A DNA stretch of 64,000 nucleotides, from positions 22,102,826 through 22,166,825 of the forward strand of contig CM024187.1 of assembly GCA_013433145.1 (NCBI GenBank). Reading direction: 5' to 3'. The first letter of the stretch is position 1; each line of letters begins with the position of its first letter. Both the position numbers and the translations under genes were made by a program. The notes under the pieces are model-generated. The model did not search any database. It saw nothing but the letters and a program-made list of their open reading frames with translations, and had not been told where the DNA came from. Source of the DNA: Ascaris suum. Lineage: Eukaryota; Nematoda; Chromadorea; Rhabditida; Ascarididae. Below are positions 23,313-35,686 of the stretch, piece after piece.

Positions 23313-26168
23313 AAGCACTAATCGGGAGCACTTCCTCCACAATTTTTCTGTTTTAATTATTTGCTTCTGTTGTTTATGAGTTCTCCTCAGTGAGGTTGTT
23401 GTTTCGAGTGATCAAGTGGGCGGACGAAGAAATCCCGTTGAGAGCAACCGCCTTGTTGTTGCATGCTCTCAAGCTGACCCATCTGATTGAAGTTTGAGTC
23501 GTTGATGCAAACGAATGTTCGGAATCTGCTAATTCGAATTCCTTTTATTCCGAATTCGTCCCAGCGGTATCTCATAAGAAAATCGAAAATGGAAACTGAA
23601 ATCATTTGTCTTCGGAAACAATTATGAAGTGCAGCAAACAACTTTCTCGTCATTTTGGGTTTTTGTTGGGGAACATGGGATCCTGCAGGACGATGAATTT
23701 AGTAGGTGGTGAGGGAGAGGTGAAGCCAACCGCTTTTCTGAGACGTATTTAATTACCCTTTTTTAAAAGCACCTCAGCAGAGGTGCAGAGATACGTTGCG
23801 ATGGTTTTCACGTTTCGTTCGAAGGTTTGACGAGCAGTTGGACTTAAAAGTCTACTACAGTTTGCAAATATATCTGTAATCGTTAAGAGTCTAAATTTGG
23901 CCATCACGACCTCGTCTCATTTAGTGTGTAGCCATGCTGTGATTCTAAACTTCCGCCTTAATTAACTTCATTGCATTTATTTGTGCACTGATGCACGTTA
24001 TGACGATGTTGCGCATGTACGTGTGTGTCTATCTGACTGACGAGCAGATTCAATCGGTGAGTCAGAGGATTTGATGGGTGTAACATCATCGTCCAGTTAC
24101 TTCACATATCACTTTTCGCATTAAGCCATCATCTTTAGGAGTTATGTAGTAAACTTTGCTCCGATCGCTTTTTTTTTTTCGTTGTATACCGATTGTTTCA
24201 CAAAATTTCCGCTCATTCGTGAAGATTTACAAAGAGTGATCGGAGCAATTTGAATTGATGTTATTTCCCTCGTTGTACTATTTATTGCTAATGCATGATC
24301 CGGGCGTATTGTTTTTGCATATTTATAAGCGATATTATTCACCTGTAAATATGTTTATTTTCGGCATTGTTTTGCGTGTCCATTGATTGGTTAAATGAGT
24401 CGAACGTAAAATGACTCCGAGCCTTTCCGCCAAATTTTCCCACTTGTTTCTCTTCGTGGTTTTGGCTAAATAAAAACTACTGATATGAACGTATTTTCCT
24501 CGCCGAGTTAAGTTGATCTCTATATAAGCAGACTTTACTTTTGTGAAATTAGGTTGCCTCATGCATCTATAGCCAAAGCAGTTATACGTTTTGTCTCTCT
24601 TACGTGAAAACGTCACTAGCATTTATATAACATTGAGTTCATCGGGACACTAGTTGTCATGTAGGTGGTCGTACAATCGAATTTCTTTGCTTTAAGTAAT
24701 CCAAAGTGCGGCTCTAGTGGGGTCCTTCCAGCTCCCGGTTATGCTTATTTTGGACTTGCCAGCATGTTTTACGGCCGTCACTGTTTGTAAAAGAATATAG
24801 CAATCTTGTGAAACAATTTGTGAGTTTCGCTGAAGGTGGTCAGGATCCCGTCGGCTCATTTCATTTTCACTGCGGAAACAAAACAGCGCTAACGGGGTTC
24901 TCACCTGAAGCAGTTCGTGCTTTAAGCTTCCAGGAAGAAAATGCATTCCCATGCAGCTTCATCTTGCGTTAAACTGTTTAGATGCGCGTTCATTTCAAAT
25001 GCTTCAAGGCTTGCAGCCCACAGATGACAGTATTTTGTCAGACTTATCATGGATCCTTTCACCAACTGTATACCCCAGTTTTTGGGATTCTTATGTCGAA
25101 TCAATTATTCATTAGGTAGACATTTTGGAAATTATTTTCAACCTCGCAGTTGGTGAGTTTTCCACTATTCAAGCAGTTCGAAACGGCAGGAATGGGAGGA
25201 TTCAAACAACGAGCAGCATAGATCCTGAATCACCGTATTAGTCATTCATAGTGGTTTATATCCCGGACACTTCATATGACTCCAAGGGAAATTTCTGTAG
25301 TAGCATAAAGCCAAGTGCCTATTATACAGTTAACGAAAAACCTTTTCAAACAAAAAAAGGTTTTCTGTAATAGCAAATTATAAAGCTTATTTCACGAAAT
25401 ACTAGCAAAAAAGAGCACTCTCACATTGTTTCGTCCGTCTATTGATACCACCAGGTGACAATTAATGAGATGAGCAGGAAAAGGGTACGTGAAGTGAATA
25501 TGAAGCGGGAAAGAATCAAGGTGAGGGGTGATGAGTGGAAAGAAATGCAGGGAAAGCAAATCAAATCAACGTGGGAATCCAATGCAAGCAAATTTTTTAA
25601 CTGGGCAAGTAAATGAGAAATGCCGCTGAAAAAGTCTCTGCTTTTGTCATGTGTCTGCGTCATTTACCTTTAGGTTAGCTCATAATGATGAAGTAAGTTC
25701 CACTCGGTTTTCGAATTGAACACTAAGTGTCGTTCTTTTGTTGTGTTTGTTCCACAATTAAAAACTACTATACAATTAAATATTATTAATGTTATTATGC
25801 AAATAAACATCACTTCATCTTTAAAACATATCGGTTTGCAATGTTGTTCGTTCTCTTATGGTTACTGCAGAGTGGTGACATAAGTACAAAGCCATTATGC
25901 ATGCACTTTTGCCATATTTGCATATTTGATTGGAATTCACCCATTGGTCTTTGGTTTACTACTAGATCATTTGAGTGCTGTTGGCATAACTTCTATTCCA
26001 TTATCATGCCGTTGTTTTTTTTTTTAGCACGGCTTTTCAGCAGATCACTTTGCTTTTTTTGCACATATGTGTTCGTTCTTTAGATCTGGTTTTTGGGCCT
26101 CTCTATATCTCTTTGTGTTGAATTCATTTTCTCTCTCATATTTTTTCGTTCTCCCACGTTCATTATAG
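23313..26168. other. Intergenic stretch without supported genes
   Basis: A minus-strand ORF at 24922-25104 (with YCHLWAASLEAFEMNAHLNS and LTQDEAAWECIFF) loosely resembles helices of a nuclear receptor ligand domain but ends at a stop with no partner exons. Nothing else convincing is seen. Confidence 0.35.
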
Positions 26169-28380
26169 GCAAAAGCGAGTCATTTCTGCGTTGCGGAAAC
26201 TAAAACGTCCAGTGGAGCTATAACGAGCAGGAAACCCGGACCGAATGAGCTCACACGAGAAATAGATGAGAGGAAAGGTGAAGTAAACAGTTTTTACCTA
26301 TTTTACTCTTTTATTTCTTTTATACATATATACACAGCAGATAATGATAATGTTGGTTTACATGAATAACTTACTAGTCTTTCAAATCGATATTACGGTC
26401 GTATCTACCCAATGCACCTTTGATTTACTAAAGATGCATCGAATGGCGATCCGGGGAGTGTCAACTCGACTACTTTCATGCAAGGTTTAAAAAAAAGTGC
26501 TTTCATGGAATCTAAGGGTGTCTTTCATCTTGCTAGAGCGTCAAACCATCATTAATTGAGTCCGTTCAACGTGGAGTAGTTCATTTTAGTGGTTTTTGTT
26601 GTTTTTATTTTATGAGGTCTCATGACTTAACCCCTGAATTGCCTAATTACAGTTGCCAAAAAATCGTTGAGAATTTTCTCTAATTAGAAATTTTTATCGT
26701 TTTTCACAACTGACAAATGATATTGTTCGCACGGATTTCTTTCTAATTCAGTTTTTCAAAAAGGCATTGATAGGTTAGAAATATTTTATGCGATTAGTTT
26801 GACGAATTGCGCTCTAATTAATCACCAATGAAAACAATAATAACATTTATATAATTGTGAAATTGAAAATTTCTGGATGAGGCAAAACATTATCCAAAAA
26901 CTCCGTCGAACATATTTCAGAATTAAGTTTCGCGAAATTTGAACACTCCGATAACGAAATATGCACTGAGCATGAGTGGCCGGCTCTAGCACCTTTACCT
27001 GGCTGATTCAGTTAATTTCTCGAGAGAAGTCACCGTCATTATTTGTGATCAGAGCATACATCTTCCATCTCCTCTTCTTTCTATATTCGAGCATTTTATT
27101 TCTCTTCCTCAGTTTTTCAAAGCACTTAGAAACGTGCAGAAAAGTTCCTGCCCAGAGAAAACATGGGATCAACGACCAGTTCCTCAACCGTACTGATTGC
27201 TCCATTATAAAAAAGGCTTGAGTTTTGGAACTTTTATCTGGCGATGGTGGTACTCTCTGACCCTTTGAACAAAAACCCATCGTGACTTACCTCTTGGGAG
27301 CAAGTTTCATGGCTACTTTTGTGTCATAGCAAAAGCTTTGAGTTTCTCATCCATTTTTTGGCAAGATTCGAAGAAAAGATGCCATCCAAACTCGTTGAGG
27401 AAAGTCGTTCTTGCTTACTGCTTGGATTGACTCCCATCAGCACTATTACATCGCTGTAGAGGTTCTCCGTCCCAGGGCTCGTCTGATTTATTGAAGTGGA
27501 TAGGGTTTTGCAAAAAACTTTTGTTCTTTTCAGGGCTCGAACCCAGAATCTTCAATAAAAAGGATAATTACAAGAAATGTAGGATGGCAGGGTCGGGAAC
27601 TAAAGGGATGATTTTTGCTCTTGTCTATGATGCATTTATTTATGCACTCTGTAAAATTCGTCCAAATCGATGGAGTGCATTTGGGGTTGAAAGTGCGCGA
27701 AATAGAGGGACCTCGCCGTCAGTGAATTTTTGCTCATTGAGGAGCACATAAAAACGATACTGAAATGCGTCATAGTAACGGAGTAACGGATGTGGGCTTC
27801 AGTTTCTTTAGGAATTCCCCGAAACAAAAGGCATGAGGAGCGGAGTTTTACGCTGACATTGGAACAACTGGTAATGAACTACAGCCAGATGGTTGAGGAC
27901 GATGAGGCAAGGAAAAGGATGGAACGAAGAGGAGCAGGTAAGCTTCCTCACCTTTCTTTTATTTACAGCGAGCCTCTGAGGGGAGGGGGTGGCGAGTAGG
28001 TACGAGGGGAGGGGGTGGCGAGTAGGCCTAATCTCACCAATGCCTCGCCGTAGCGCTTCTCACTTTTTGTTAAAATTTCTTCATCTTCACTTCAAATCCT
28101 TTGATTAATTATTGACCTGTTCTGATATATCTGTGGGCATTTCGGTCTTACGCGCGTGGTCTTTGGCTTCATCCGAACGGATTTCTTATTTCGCGATCGC
28201 GTGCAACATATAGAAAAAGAACCACGGCGCCGTCAACTCTCTTTGGCGAATGCGGGATGCTGTTCATGTCGTCGCGATGCTCTCAACCACGCAAAGATTA
28301 CGCATACCTTGCTCATCGTTCAGGCGGCAAAGTTAATATTTGCAAACTTGTTTTGTTCTTTAGCGAAATTGTGTGCCTAG
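26169..28380 (+). CDS. Candidate gene of unknown function, three phase-matched exons
   Basis: Exons 26169-26277, 27812-27937 and 28214-28380 (stop TAG 28378-28380) join in phase 1 twice with acceptors TTATAG, TTTAG and ATATAG and donors AAAG/GTGAAG and GCAG/GTAAGC. The encoded 133 residues are charged: SRKPGPNELTREIDERKG, then SFTLTLEQLVMNYSQMVEDD and EARKRMERRGA, which would form a helix. The last exon is basic then hydrophobic (LANAGCCSCRRDALNHAKI). Upstream exons must exist, as the first begins in phase 0 without an ATG. No family recognised; the last exon is the weakest. Confidence 0.38.
27978..28026. repeat. Two-copy 26-bp tandem repeat, G-rich
   Basis: A 23-base sequence, gaggggagggggtggcgagt plus agg, occurs at 27978-28000 and identically at 28004-28026, separated by TAC. 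It sits just after an exon of the candidate gene. Confidence 0.8.
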
Positions 28381-28537
28381 CACTGCCAACTGTCCTGTCT
28401 ACACCGTTCAACACCGCAACACCTTAATGGGGCAGAAGATCAGTAGCGATCTTCAGTTCCTAGCAATTAATTCCATTCCAATGCTGCATTATCCTTTCTC
28501 GCATTTGAGATTCTAAGACAAGTGATGAGCATTTCTA

Positions 28538-29006
28538 CTACTTTTTGACTAGAAAAGCGCCAGGAATCTTCACTACGTTTTCCCACAGCTTTTTAAAAGG
28601 CGACGGAGCGACACCGTGAAGGTAATCGAACTTGGGCAGGTATAAGATGCTAAAACGAATGTTTGAAGCAATTGTAAAATGGCCATCAACCTCAGTCTTA
28701 CACATCCAACCAAGGCTTTTGCTTTAAAACCGGATATTAGATCATCAGATTGCATCAACATCCCTAATACCAGTACGTTGAACAGGTTGATACAAGAGAG
28801 AACGCTCACTCTGCCATCATTTTCCTTGTTTATCTACAATGACTGATCGACATAACTTTCGCTGTCGCAAGAAATAAGCAATTCAAGAGTGACATGGGCA
28901 GTATTTGCTGACTGTAGAGGCAAACAGCACTTGTATCTTCCATCGGGGTGCTCTTTTTGGTGTCCGCTTCTAACCAGCATCAGCCGTCGTTTCCGTTCAT
29001 CTTCTT
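28538..29006 (-). CDS. Candidate minus-strand gene, two exons, unknown function
   Basis: A last exon 28538-28649 (TTTTAG acceptor) reads ILYLPKFDYLHGVAPSPFKK then LWENVVKIPGAFLVKK and TAG. An upstream exon starting at 29006 (TATGCAG acceptor) reads RKRRLMLVRSGHQKEHPDGR and can end at TACAA/GTGCTG (28931) in the needed phase 2. It stays open to 28834, so other donors are possible. Composition is protein-like in both. No start exon or family found. Confidence 0.28.
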
Positions 29007-30248
29007 CTGCATAGGTGAACCCCATTTCTAGTCGATGTGCTACAGACTGTCGGAGTCGAATTTATCTTTATGCTACTCAGCTAGCATTCAAATAACGCTA
29101 TATTCAGTTGACGAAGAAGGTGTCGCGTGCTGATGTTGTAATATTTCCTCGCGACAGCTGTTTGGATCTCTCAGAAAGGCGTTCGCACGTGAGGAAGTTG
29201 CAGCCCGCAACGACGGTGACTGAAGAGTGGTTCGTTGGTGAGTTGCCGACTTGAGTTAAGTACAGCTTAGTGACGCTGTTTTAAAGCCAATGATGAAGCG
29301 TACTGGATAAGCTTCCGCAATAGGTGTGCATTAGCAATTCCAGCACATCGGTTATGAAACCACGATGTCCTTGATGCTCTTCCTCAGTCAGATAACCCTG
29401 TTTTGCTCACACCCTCCACTGTGGAAAATTCCATAGCACTTTTGCTAAAACCTTTCGTTATGATAACTCGTGAAGAGCACTGTCGAACAAATGGAACCCA
29501 TTTTCGAAGTCACCCACACATAGATTCTACTCGATGAATTTCATCAGTGTCGTTTCCTTGTTTCAAGACATAAAACTACCGAATCGGTCGATATGCAGTC
29601 GCATAATCAACGCCACAGTAATGTTCCTCTCTAAAAGAAAAATCTTCAGAAGCCCGTCGTCCTTACACTGAACATTCTCACACAGTGTCTTCCGTTGGAA
29701 GGAAGGAGGGGGAAAGGAGGGGAGTGGTGTGGAGAGCGGTCGGAGTCATTTGCCAATGAAACCTCCCGTTTGTGAGTTCTCCTAAACTCTACTCGTTCAT
29801 AAACTTAGTGAACTTTTCGGTGGGAATTCTCGAGGATGTTTATGTTGGAGTTTTTAATTGGTTATCATTCGTTGCAGGCCAAACATTCTAAAACGCCACT
29901 CTTTTTTCTTCGTCTGAAGTCCTTCTCCCCTCCCCCCCCCCCCCCCTCTCATTTCAAGAGGAAATACTGCTGTTTTTTTTTGGGTCATATGGACTATCTG
30001 GTGTGATTGGTTAGTACTGCCCAACGTTTTGGACATAGGAGATGGCCGAAAGCTGCCAAAACGTTGCAGGAATCAAATGGTGGAAATGTGCTTTAGCGAT
30101 TGGTACGACGTAGACCTTTTATGACTCCATTCAATAAATCAGTTGGTCCTGCCGCCAGTACACTGTACAAATTCTCAGTGAGTAATTCGATGGCATCTAA
30201 TTGAAACAGTACTCGTAAATTCATGCAGAATAGAATTTACGCGATATG
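29007..30248. other. Gap without supported genes
   Basis: Contains a 15-base C run at 29932-29946. A 35-nt plus-strand stretch at about 29202-29236 has good splice borders but no partner exons. Confidence 0.4.
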
Positions 30249-31686
30249 TCAGCTCTGAACCAGACTATGCTCGTCACACCATTGTCGATGCTTCAACCAG
30301 GTGAAACTACTGCACTGATAAATCACCATAATATGTTCTTTTGAGGCTTTTAATATTGCTTCAGTCTGCAAGGACAGACACGTTTTCGATAAAAGCCAAC
30401 CCACACAATGGATTTGGCTTAACTTTTCGTGGCATCTTGGGTGCGGTGCCTCAGACACTCACTAACGCGCCAGTAAGAAATCTGGTGACCCCTGCTGATC
30501 CCATTTGGGCAAAAATATGGACATACCTCATTTTATTCATGGGCTATAAGGCCTTCTCCGCAAATTGGATGGGAAAATTATGGTTTTACAAACACAGCAC
30601 TCCACCTTTTGCGTAATGTCGTCATATCGTAGTAGCCAGCTCGAGAATGAGTATATTTCAGGTTGTATTCTTGTGAACGAGACACTACTTTTTGACGAAT
30701 TCAAGTGGGGACACTCGCAACAGGATCACGGTTTTTTCATTTCTCTGCCTTCTCAGATAACATCGGCCCGTGACTGCCGTACTGACTGCGAACGAACGAA
30801 GCTAACAAATGAATGACTTCGTTGAAAACACTCTTACATAGTTGGAATGTATTCACTGTGCGCTTACCGACATTCATGTCGCTTGTGTCTTTCATGTACG
30901 TATTCGTGTGTTGTATATAACTTGCTCGATAACAAAATTCTATTGCGGCCGCAGGTGCTAATACTTGAAATCGTCGAACGTCTTGGAATTTGCATGTGTA
31001 TATGTACTCACCTTGAAATTAAGAATCACACCACTACCTCTTGCAGCTGAATATTATTACGCGCTTTTACAACTTTACATTGCAGTCATTTTATGAGGTA
31101 GAAACTGGGCAGGGTTCATAAAGACAGGCACAATTAGGGGCAGAACGTATGACAGCCACCTCTAGAATTGCAATAGGTAAGACTTCTGGCGTCGGTTCTG
31201 CGATCGTTGTGGATGGATATCGTGGAAAGTCTATTCGAGTGTCTTCTGAGCTCCTTTCTTAGCCTCTTACTATCCAAAACACAAGGGTTTTATTACGCAG
31301 TATCATAGGCTATCTCAATTTTTTTCCTGCTGTGTGCTTCCATGAAAACATTCGAAAACAAGAATGAAAAAAAAAAGAAATGCTTTGTGAATATATAAAT
31401 GTAAATATTTTTCATAAACGAATGCAGACGGACTCTCTGGGATATTTATATAAAGGGGATCGAGCAGGCGGCTTCAAAATATGACTGTTTAAAGAACCCT
31501 TATCTCTTCTCGCCCAAGAATGTTTTCTGCATTAGTTACTGATGTGGGTACATAATCCGACAGATTAGACATAAAAGTTGCCCGTGCACATATTTCAACT
31601 TGCATACCTGTTTTAAGTGGAATGTGCATAATTCTCAAAGTGGGTGGAATAATGAGCCGAAATGTCGTATCAGGCGGTTGTTTCAT
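30249..31686 (-). CDS. Candidate small gene, three phase-matched exons, unknown function
   Basis: Exon 31608-31686 begins with ATG (MKQPPDTTFRLIIPPTLRIM then HIPLKT) and ends ACAG/GTATGC in phase 1. A 35-nt exon 31012-31046 (TATTCAG acceptor, AAG/GTGAGT donor) fits with two leading bases and ends in phase 0. 30249-30365 (CCTTGCAG acceptor) continues in phase 0 with TEAILKASKEHIMVIYQCSS, FTWLKHRQWCDEHSLVQS and TGA. The total is 76 residues if no exon is missing between 30365 and 31012. Splice sites are good and the phases agree, which is the main support; no family is recognised. Confidence 0.4.
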
Positions 31687-32218
31687 CCGGTATTGAAGAA
31701 CGGCTTTGCACGCGGTCTGGTGACGCGTTTTCGAAAGACATTATTCGCCTGAAAAAGAATTTTTTTTTTTTTTTTGAAAGTACACCTGTCAAAAATTTCG
31801 AGTAATTGTCTGGACGGAGTAAACTCTCTCGTTCCCAACTAACTGCTAAATTTTAGCATAATATTCAGAAATGAATCACCACAGTATTATAGTAGTAGAA
31901 ATTAACGAGTTCAATTTTGACATATTTATTCGTTTCAAAACGGAGCGCAAGGGGCAAGAAAGTTTCCGCAAAAGCACACATCTATGGCAGCTTTACTTCT
32001 GAACATTCCGCACTAAACGAGATGACCGAAAACTTTCAACTTTTGCAACCTAAGCTGAGAATAAGGGTGCAGCCGTCGACTTTTATACACTAGAAGGGAG
32101 TAATTAACCAAAAATCTTAAATCATTTTATAGAGACGAGAAAGCTCCTCTGTTTTCAACGGAAAATACCAAATCAAATAAAGTATGTGGAAAGAGTGCCA
32201 CCTGACAAATACATTTAG
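31687..32218. other. Intergenic stretch without supported genes
   Basis: AT-rich; includes a 16-base T run at 31760-31775. No coding signal seen. Confidence 0.5.
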
Positions 32219-32224
32219 TTTATT
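32219..32224 (-). promoter_or_regulatory. Poly(A) signal of the CCDC28-like gene
   Basis: On the minus strand AATAAA occurs about 22 bases after the TAA stop at 32246-32248 (TTTATT on the plus strand), a close but plausible spacing. Confidence 0.55.
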
Positions 32225-32245
32225 GAATGTCGTGAAAAGTGTCAC

Positions 32246-34503
32246 TTACATAGAATTGTGAAGTTCGTCAAGTCTTTGGAAGAGTGCATCATAGTGCTCG
32301 TCCAAACATTCGTCTTCACTGAAAAGACGCCTCAGTTGCATGAAGGGCGTTTGAAGAAACAATTCACTCGAGCATTTGTTAACTATTCAAAATTACTGCT
32401 TATTATTCGAGGATTACTGCTGATTGCTTAGCAGTCAATAGCTTGCTAGTCATCGTCGCCTTTTCCCCCTCCCCCCCTCCCCCCCCCCCCCCCCCAACCC
32501 ACCCAACCACCTTTGAACGTGCTGTCTTTTTATTTCTATTTATTACCTGCACTAACTGCACACAATTCTTAGCAACACTGAACTGCTTCCTAAGGTGAAA
32601 GTATCTGTCATACACAAATAAAATATAAATACGCACATATAAAAGAATAATTTATGGGTTACAAGGAACGCGTAAAAGATGAGCAAACAAAACAATGCTC
32701 ACAAAGCTGATACGGGTGAGCTGGTTTCTTTTTTTTAAGTTAGGAGTGGATGAAGGGAGAAGGATTTGATACCTTGGGGAAAGAACACTGGACACCTGTT
32801 GGCGATGTAATTTGACGTGGAATGCGGTCAACTCCTCCATATCTTTCCTCGCTTTCCTCATTTGATTTAATCGTTCTTCGGTCACTGAAAATATGAACGC
32901 ATTCTTTTTAACGTTTTCGTATCCACACGTTTGTGAGTACATATGTTCATTCATTTCAGGAACGTTTAACTGACGGATATAATCGAGGTGGGAGATTTAT
33001 GGAATTATTAAGTTTCAAACAGCTCGCAGGACTACGATTTGTTTTTGCTGCATTTGGTTGGTTCTTTTTCGCTATCATTGCTGTGGCTTCCGCGCCTGAA
33101 GGAAAGATTCGAGGATACTCTGAAGCAGAAGACAAAATTAGAATGCTAACACCTCAGATTGTTACACAATTTCCGATGATATCACCACTTCCGCTTCTAT
33201 ATACATCTGACTGTAAAATGACTGGAAATTTAACGACGGACGAATGCATTGTGATTTTCACACAAATTAGCGGGGTAGACTGAATTCGCGCTCGAGTTCC
33301 GGTCACAGAAGCGGGCTTCGTATTCAGTAGACTGGATCTTTGAGTTGAGTTCATATAGAACTGCGAGGTCAAATTCGAAATCACGTATGTGTGTGTCTAA
33401 TTTGAGAAAAAAAGATAAAATAGCTGTATCTTAAAACATCCATCACAAAATATAACAGACACTCTCTGTATGACAGATACGGTATCTATGTCGCACAATA
33501 TCGATTAATTAACACGCCTTCTTTGAAAGTTGCGAGTTGACATTGATCAATCCCTATCGACTATAATGACCCTTCAATCGGTTCACATTTACGAAGACAA
33601 AGCATCACTGCAAACACAATTTAAGTTCTTAAAACAGCTCACCGGTAGCTCCCATTTGATATACCTGCCGGGCTCAATCCTGATATTAGGTCCCGTGATT
33701 GTTTTCTGAGACATTATTCTCGCGACTCCTTGCTGTACAGCCTCAACATATATCAAACATTTGCCTGCTTATTAGCCGTACTCTGCCGAGTGAACTGATA
33801 TTTATATGTCACAAACACTGAACCCTAACAACCCATTGTTTAGAAAACAACTCACAAGCATTCAATCGACCTGATCGCAAATCCTCAAGGAGTGAAATGA
33901 GCGACTTCTCCATTATTTCGATATCAACCGCAGGGTCATTACGCACAATGGTCCTATCTGCATCGGCGCTTGAAGGTGACCTACTTGCTTGCTCATTTGG
34001 TTTGTCGTTCAAGGAATCTGGTGTACGTCGACGACCTTCAGGGCCAAACGCCGTCACAAGTGGTGACGACGCACCAATAGACTGCGTTACAGAGTGCAAC
34101 TCGAACCACTCTTCATCTAAACTTCATCAATTGCGTTTCAAATCTTTCCCACTCACTGCGTCAAAGCACGAATCGAATTGACTTCCAAGATTAGCACAGT
34201 TCTGCGTCGAATTTAGAATAAAGTGAAGTTAAAGCGGTTATGGGTGAGGTATGCTTAAAATAGAGATGGAACACGATAGTCATACAATTTGTTGACAGGT
34301 ATGGGTTCATTTAAGCGAGAAGCTAGAGCAGCCGAGGACTGAAAGGAACAAACTTGAACTTGAGCATGATTACCTGTTTTCTTAGCCGTTTGTTTATCAT
34401 CGGTAGCATCTTCATTCGATATTGGCAATACATTTGGTCTCGGAAACGTTTCATCGTTTGCATCGTTCGTAGCGTCTAACTCGCTCTTCCTGATTCGCAT
34501 CAT
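32246..34503 (-). CDS. ccdc28: CCDC28-like coiled-coil protein, complete
   Basis: Vertebrate CCDC28A/B are about 200-residue proteins with a helical core; CCDC28B binds Bardet-Biedl proteins and SIN1 of mTORC2. Here four minus-strand exons, 34374-34503, 33856-34116, 32773-32884 and 32246-32318, give 191 codons before TAA; phases 1, 1 and 2 agree at all three junctions. The recognisable core is EIMEKSLISLLEDLRSGRLN (human [20 protein letters not shown]), followed by EERLNQMRKARKDMEELTAF (human [20 protein letters not shown]), then YDALFQRLDELHNSM at the C-terminus (human LDRLLSDLEELNSSIQKL). The N-terminal 100 residues are polar and not conserved, as in vertebrates. Two adjacent ATGs exist (34503 and 34500). 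Intron 2 is 971 bp and holds a plus-strand ORF; intron 3 carries a long C tract. Confidence 0.75.
32479..32495. repeat. 17-base C homopolymer in a CCDC28 intron
   Basis: A near-pure C tract (32465-32495 with two T interruptions) occupies intron 3 of the minus-strand CCDC28-like gene, so it is G-rich in the transcript. Confidence 0.75.
32999..33283 (+). CDS. Candidate small secreted or membrane protein nested in a CCDC28 intron
   Basis: A 94-codon plus-strand ORF lies wholly inside intron 2 of the minus-strand CCDC28-like gene. Its first 31 residues look like a signal peptide or anchor: a basic/polar start, the hydrophobic run LRFVFAAFGWFFFAIIAV, then ASA/PEG, a reasonable signal peptidase site. 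The remaining roughly 63 residues hold two cysteines. A TTTCAG acceptor sits 40 bases upstream (32959), suitable for trans-splicing. I recognise no family. It may be a chance ORF in an AT-rich intron; the good leader is the only real support. Confidence 0.27.
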   Translation: MELLSFKQLAGLRFVFAAFGWFFFAIIAVASAPEGKIRGYSEAEDKIRMLTPQIVTQFPMISPLPLLYTSDCKMTGNLTTDECIVIFTQISGVD

Positions 34504-34909
34504 TACAATGAATGATGAAGAAATAATCGCGATAAGATGAGCACTCGACAATTAAAAAACAAACCACCTCTGCGACGTTTATTCCTTCAAAGTTGGCATT
34601 GGAGGTCGAATAATTTGCTATGAACTTCAGATAGAAGTTTAAATAAATACAAAAAAATCGCGATAGTGGGATTGTGCTAAATCAAACTCGAGCAAATAGC
34701 AAAAGTGAACGTTCTAATTCTGCGAAAGTAAGTGCTCTATAAATGTGAGTCCACTAAGAGCCAAATTAAATGTTCAAAACTACTTAATATTTCTAAATTG
34801 AGTTCATATAAAATAGACATATTTAGTTGCTTGATTTCCGCACTCAACAAATTTGCAGGAAAATGAAACGATCATCGATCATACTTGGCAGTCAAAGTCG
34901 CAGAAATCC

Positions 34910-35686
34910 TCGATAAGCGATGCATTTGCAAAGGTCCGTTAACATCACCATTAATTTCACAAGCACTTTATTTGTAGACGTGATGCTAGAATCGAGTCTC
35001 TTAGTGCTCACTGCAGGAATTTCCTGTAATAGAAAGATGAAGGAAACTATCAGCGATAAATACGACAAAACAACGATTTTGCATACGAATTTGCGTAGAA
35101 CGCTTCTTAGAAAAACGGTGAGAGAATTGATTAGATGTGATCGATAGAGTAAGATGATCGAAACATTAAACCCAATTGCACATCTATTGGTCATTTCATT
35201 TATGAGCAATACAAAGAAATTTTTTCGACGCAGATCTGCACTAGTCATCACTTCTCTTATCGCAAACATCATTACTAGATATTGCATCGTTCTTTCCGGT
35301 GTTTATAGGACCGAACGGTTTGAATTTAGTGACGTAATTCACAGCTGTGAATAAAGTGACCAAGAAACGAGTCATCACTATTATCCATAGAACAATTGAA
35401 GGAGCTCTTCGTTGTCACTTCATTATGTAGAATGCTTAGTCCATTAATACAAAAACAAGGCTTGGTGGAAAGCACACTAAACTCTTTGAAGGGACGGTCG
35501 AAATCATAGTTTTATGATCATGCAAGACATACCACCATAGAAGAAAACTGCTAAGGGTATAAAAAAGGAAGTAAACATATGCATTCGTGGGCTTCCTGGC
35601 TCATACAAGTGATTATCAAGGTGCCATTCTCGAAGATTTTTCTGGGAGGAAACAGCGGAAAGCAAGAAAACACGAACTGACCAAAT
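34910..35686 (-). CDS. Fragments of a multi-pass membrane protein, unidentified
   Basis: Minus-strand exon 35533-35686 (AACTGCAG acceptor, TGGTG/GTATGT donor) encodes NHLYEPGSPRMHMFTSFFIP and a membrane helix continuing LAVFFYG. It joins in phase 1 to a TCTAG acceptor near 35283 giving VMMFAIREVMTSADLRRKNF. A later exon after TATTACAG (about 35032) reads EIPAVSTKRLDSSITSTNKV, then LVKLMVMLTDLCKCIAYRGF and a stop. The helix after a proline and the later TD..K....R pattern loosely recall lipid phosphate phosphatases (TDIAKYSIGRLRP), and the topology could also suit a chemoreceptor; neither is convincing. The start exon is not found, and the 3' part may be degenerate. Confidence 0.3.

Noticed and set aside
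24922..25104. Minus-strand ORF resembling nuclear receptor helices
   Set aside because: It ends at a stop without a donor and has no DNA-binding domain or neighbouring exons in phase.
27531..27560. tRNA B-box-like GGGCTCGAACCC
   Set aside because: No A box, acceptor stem or cloverleaf can be formed around it on either strand.
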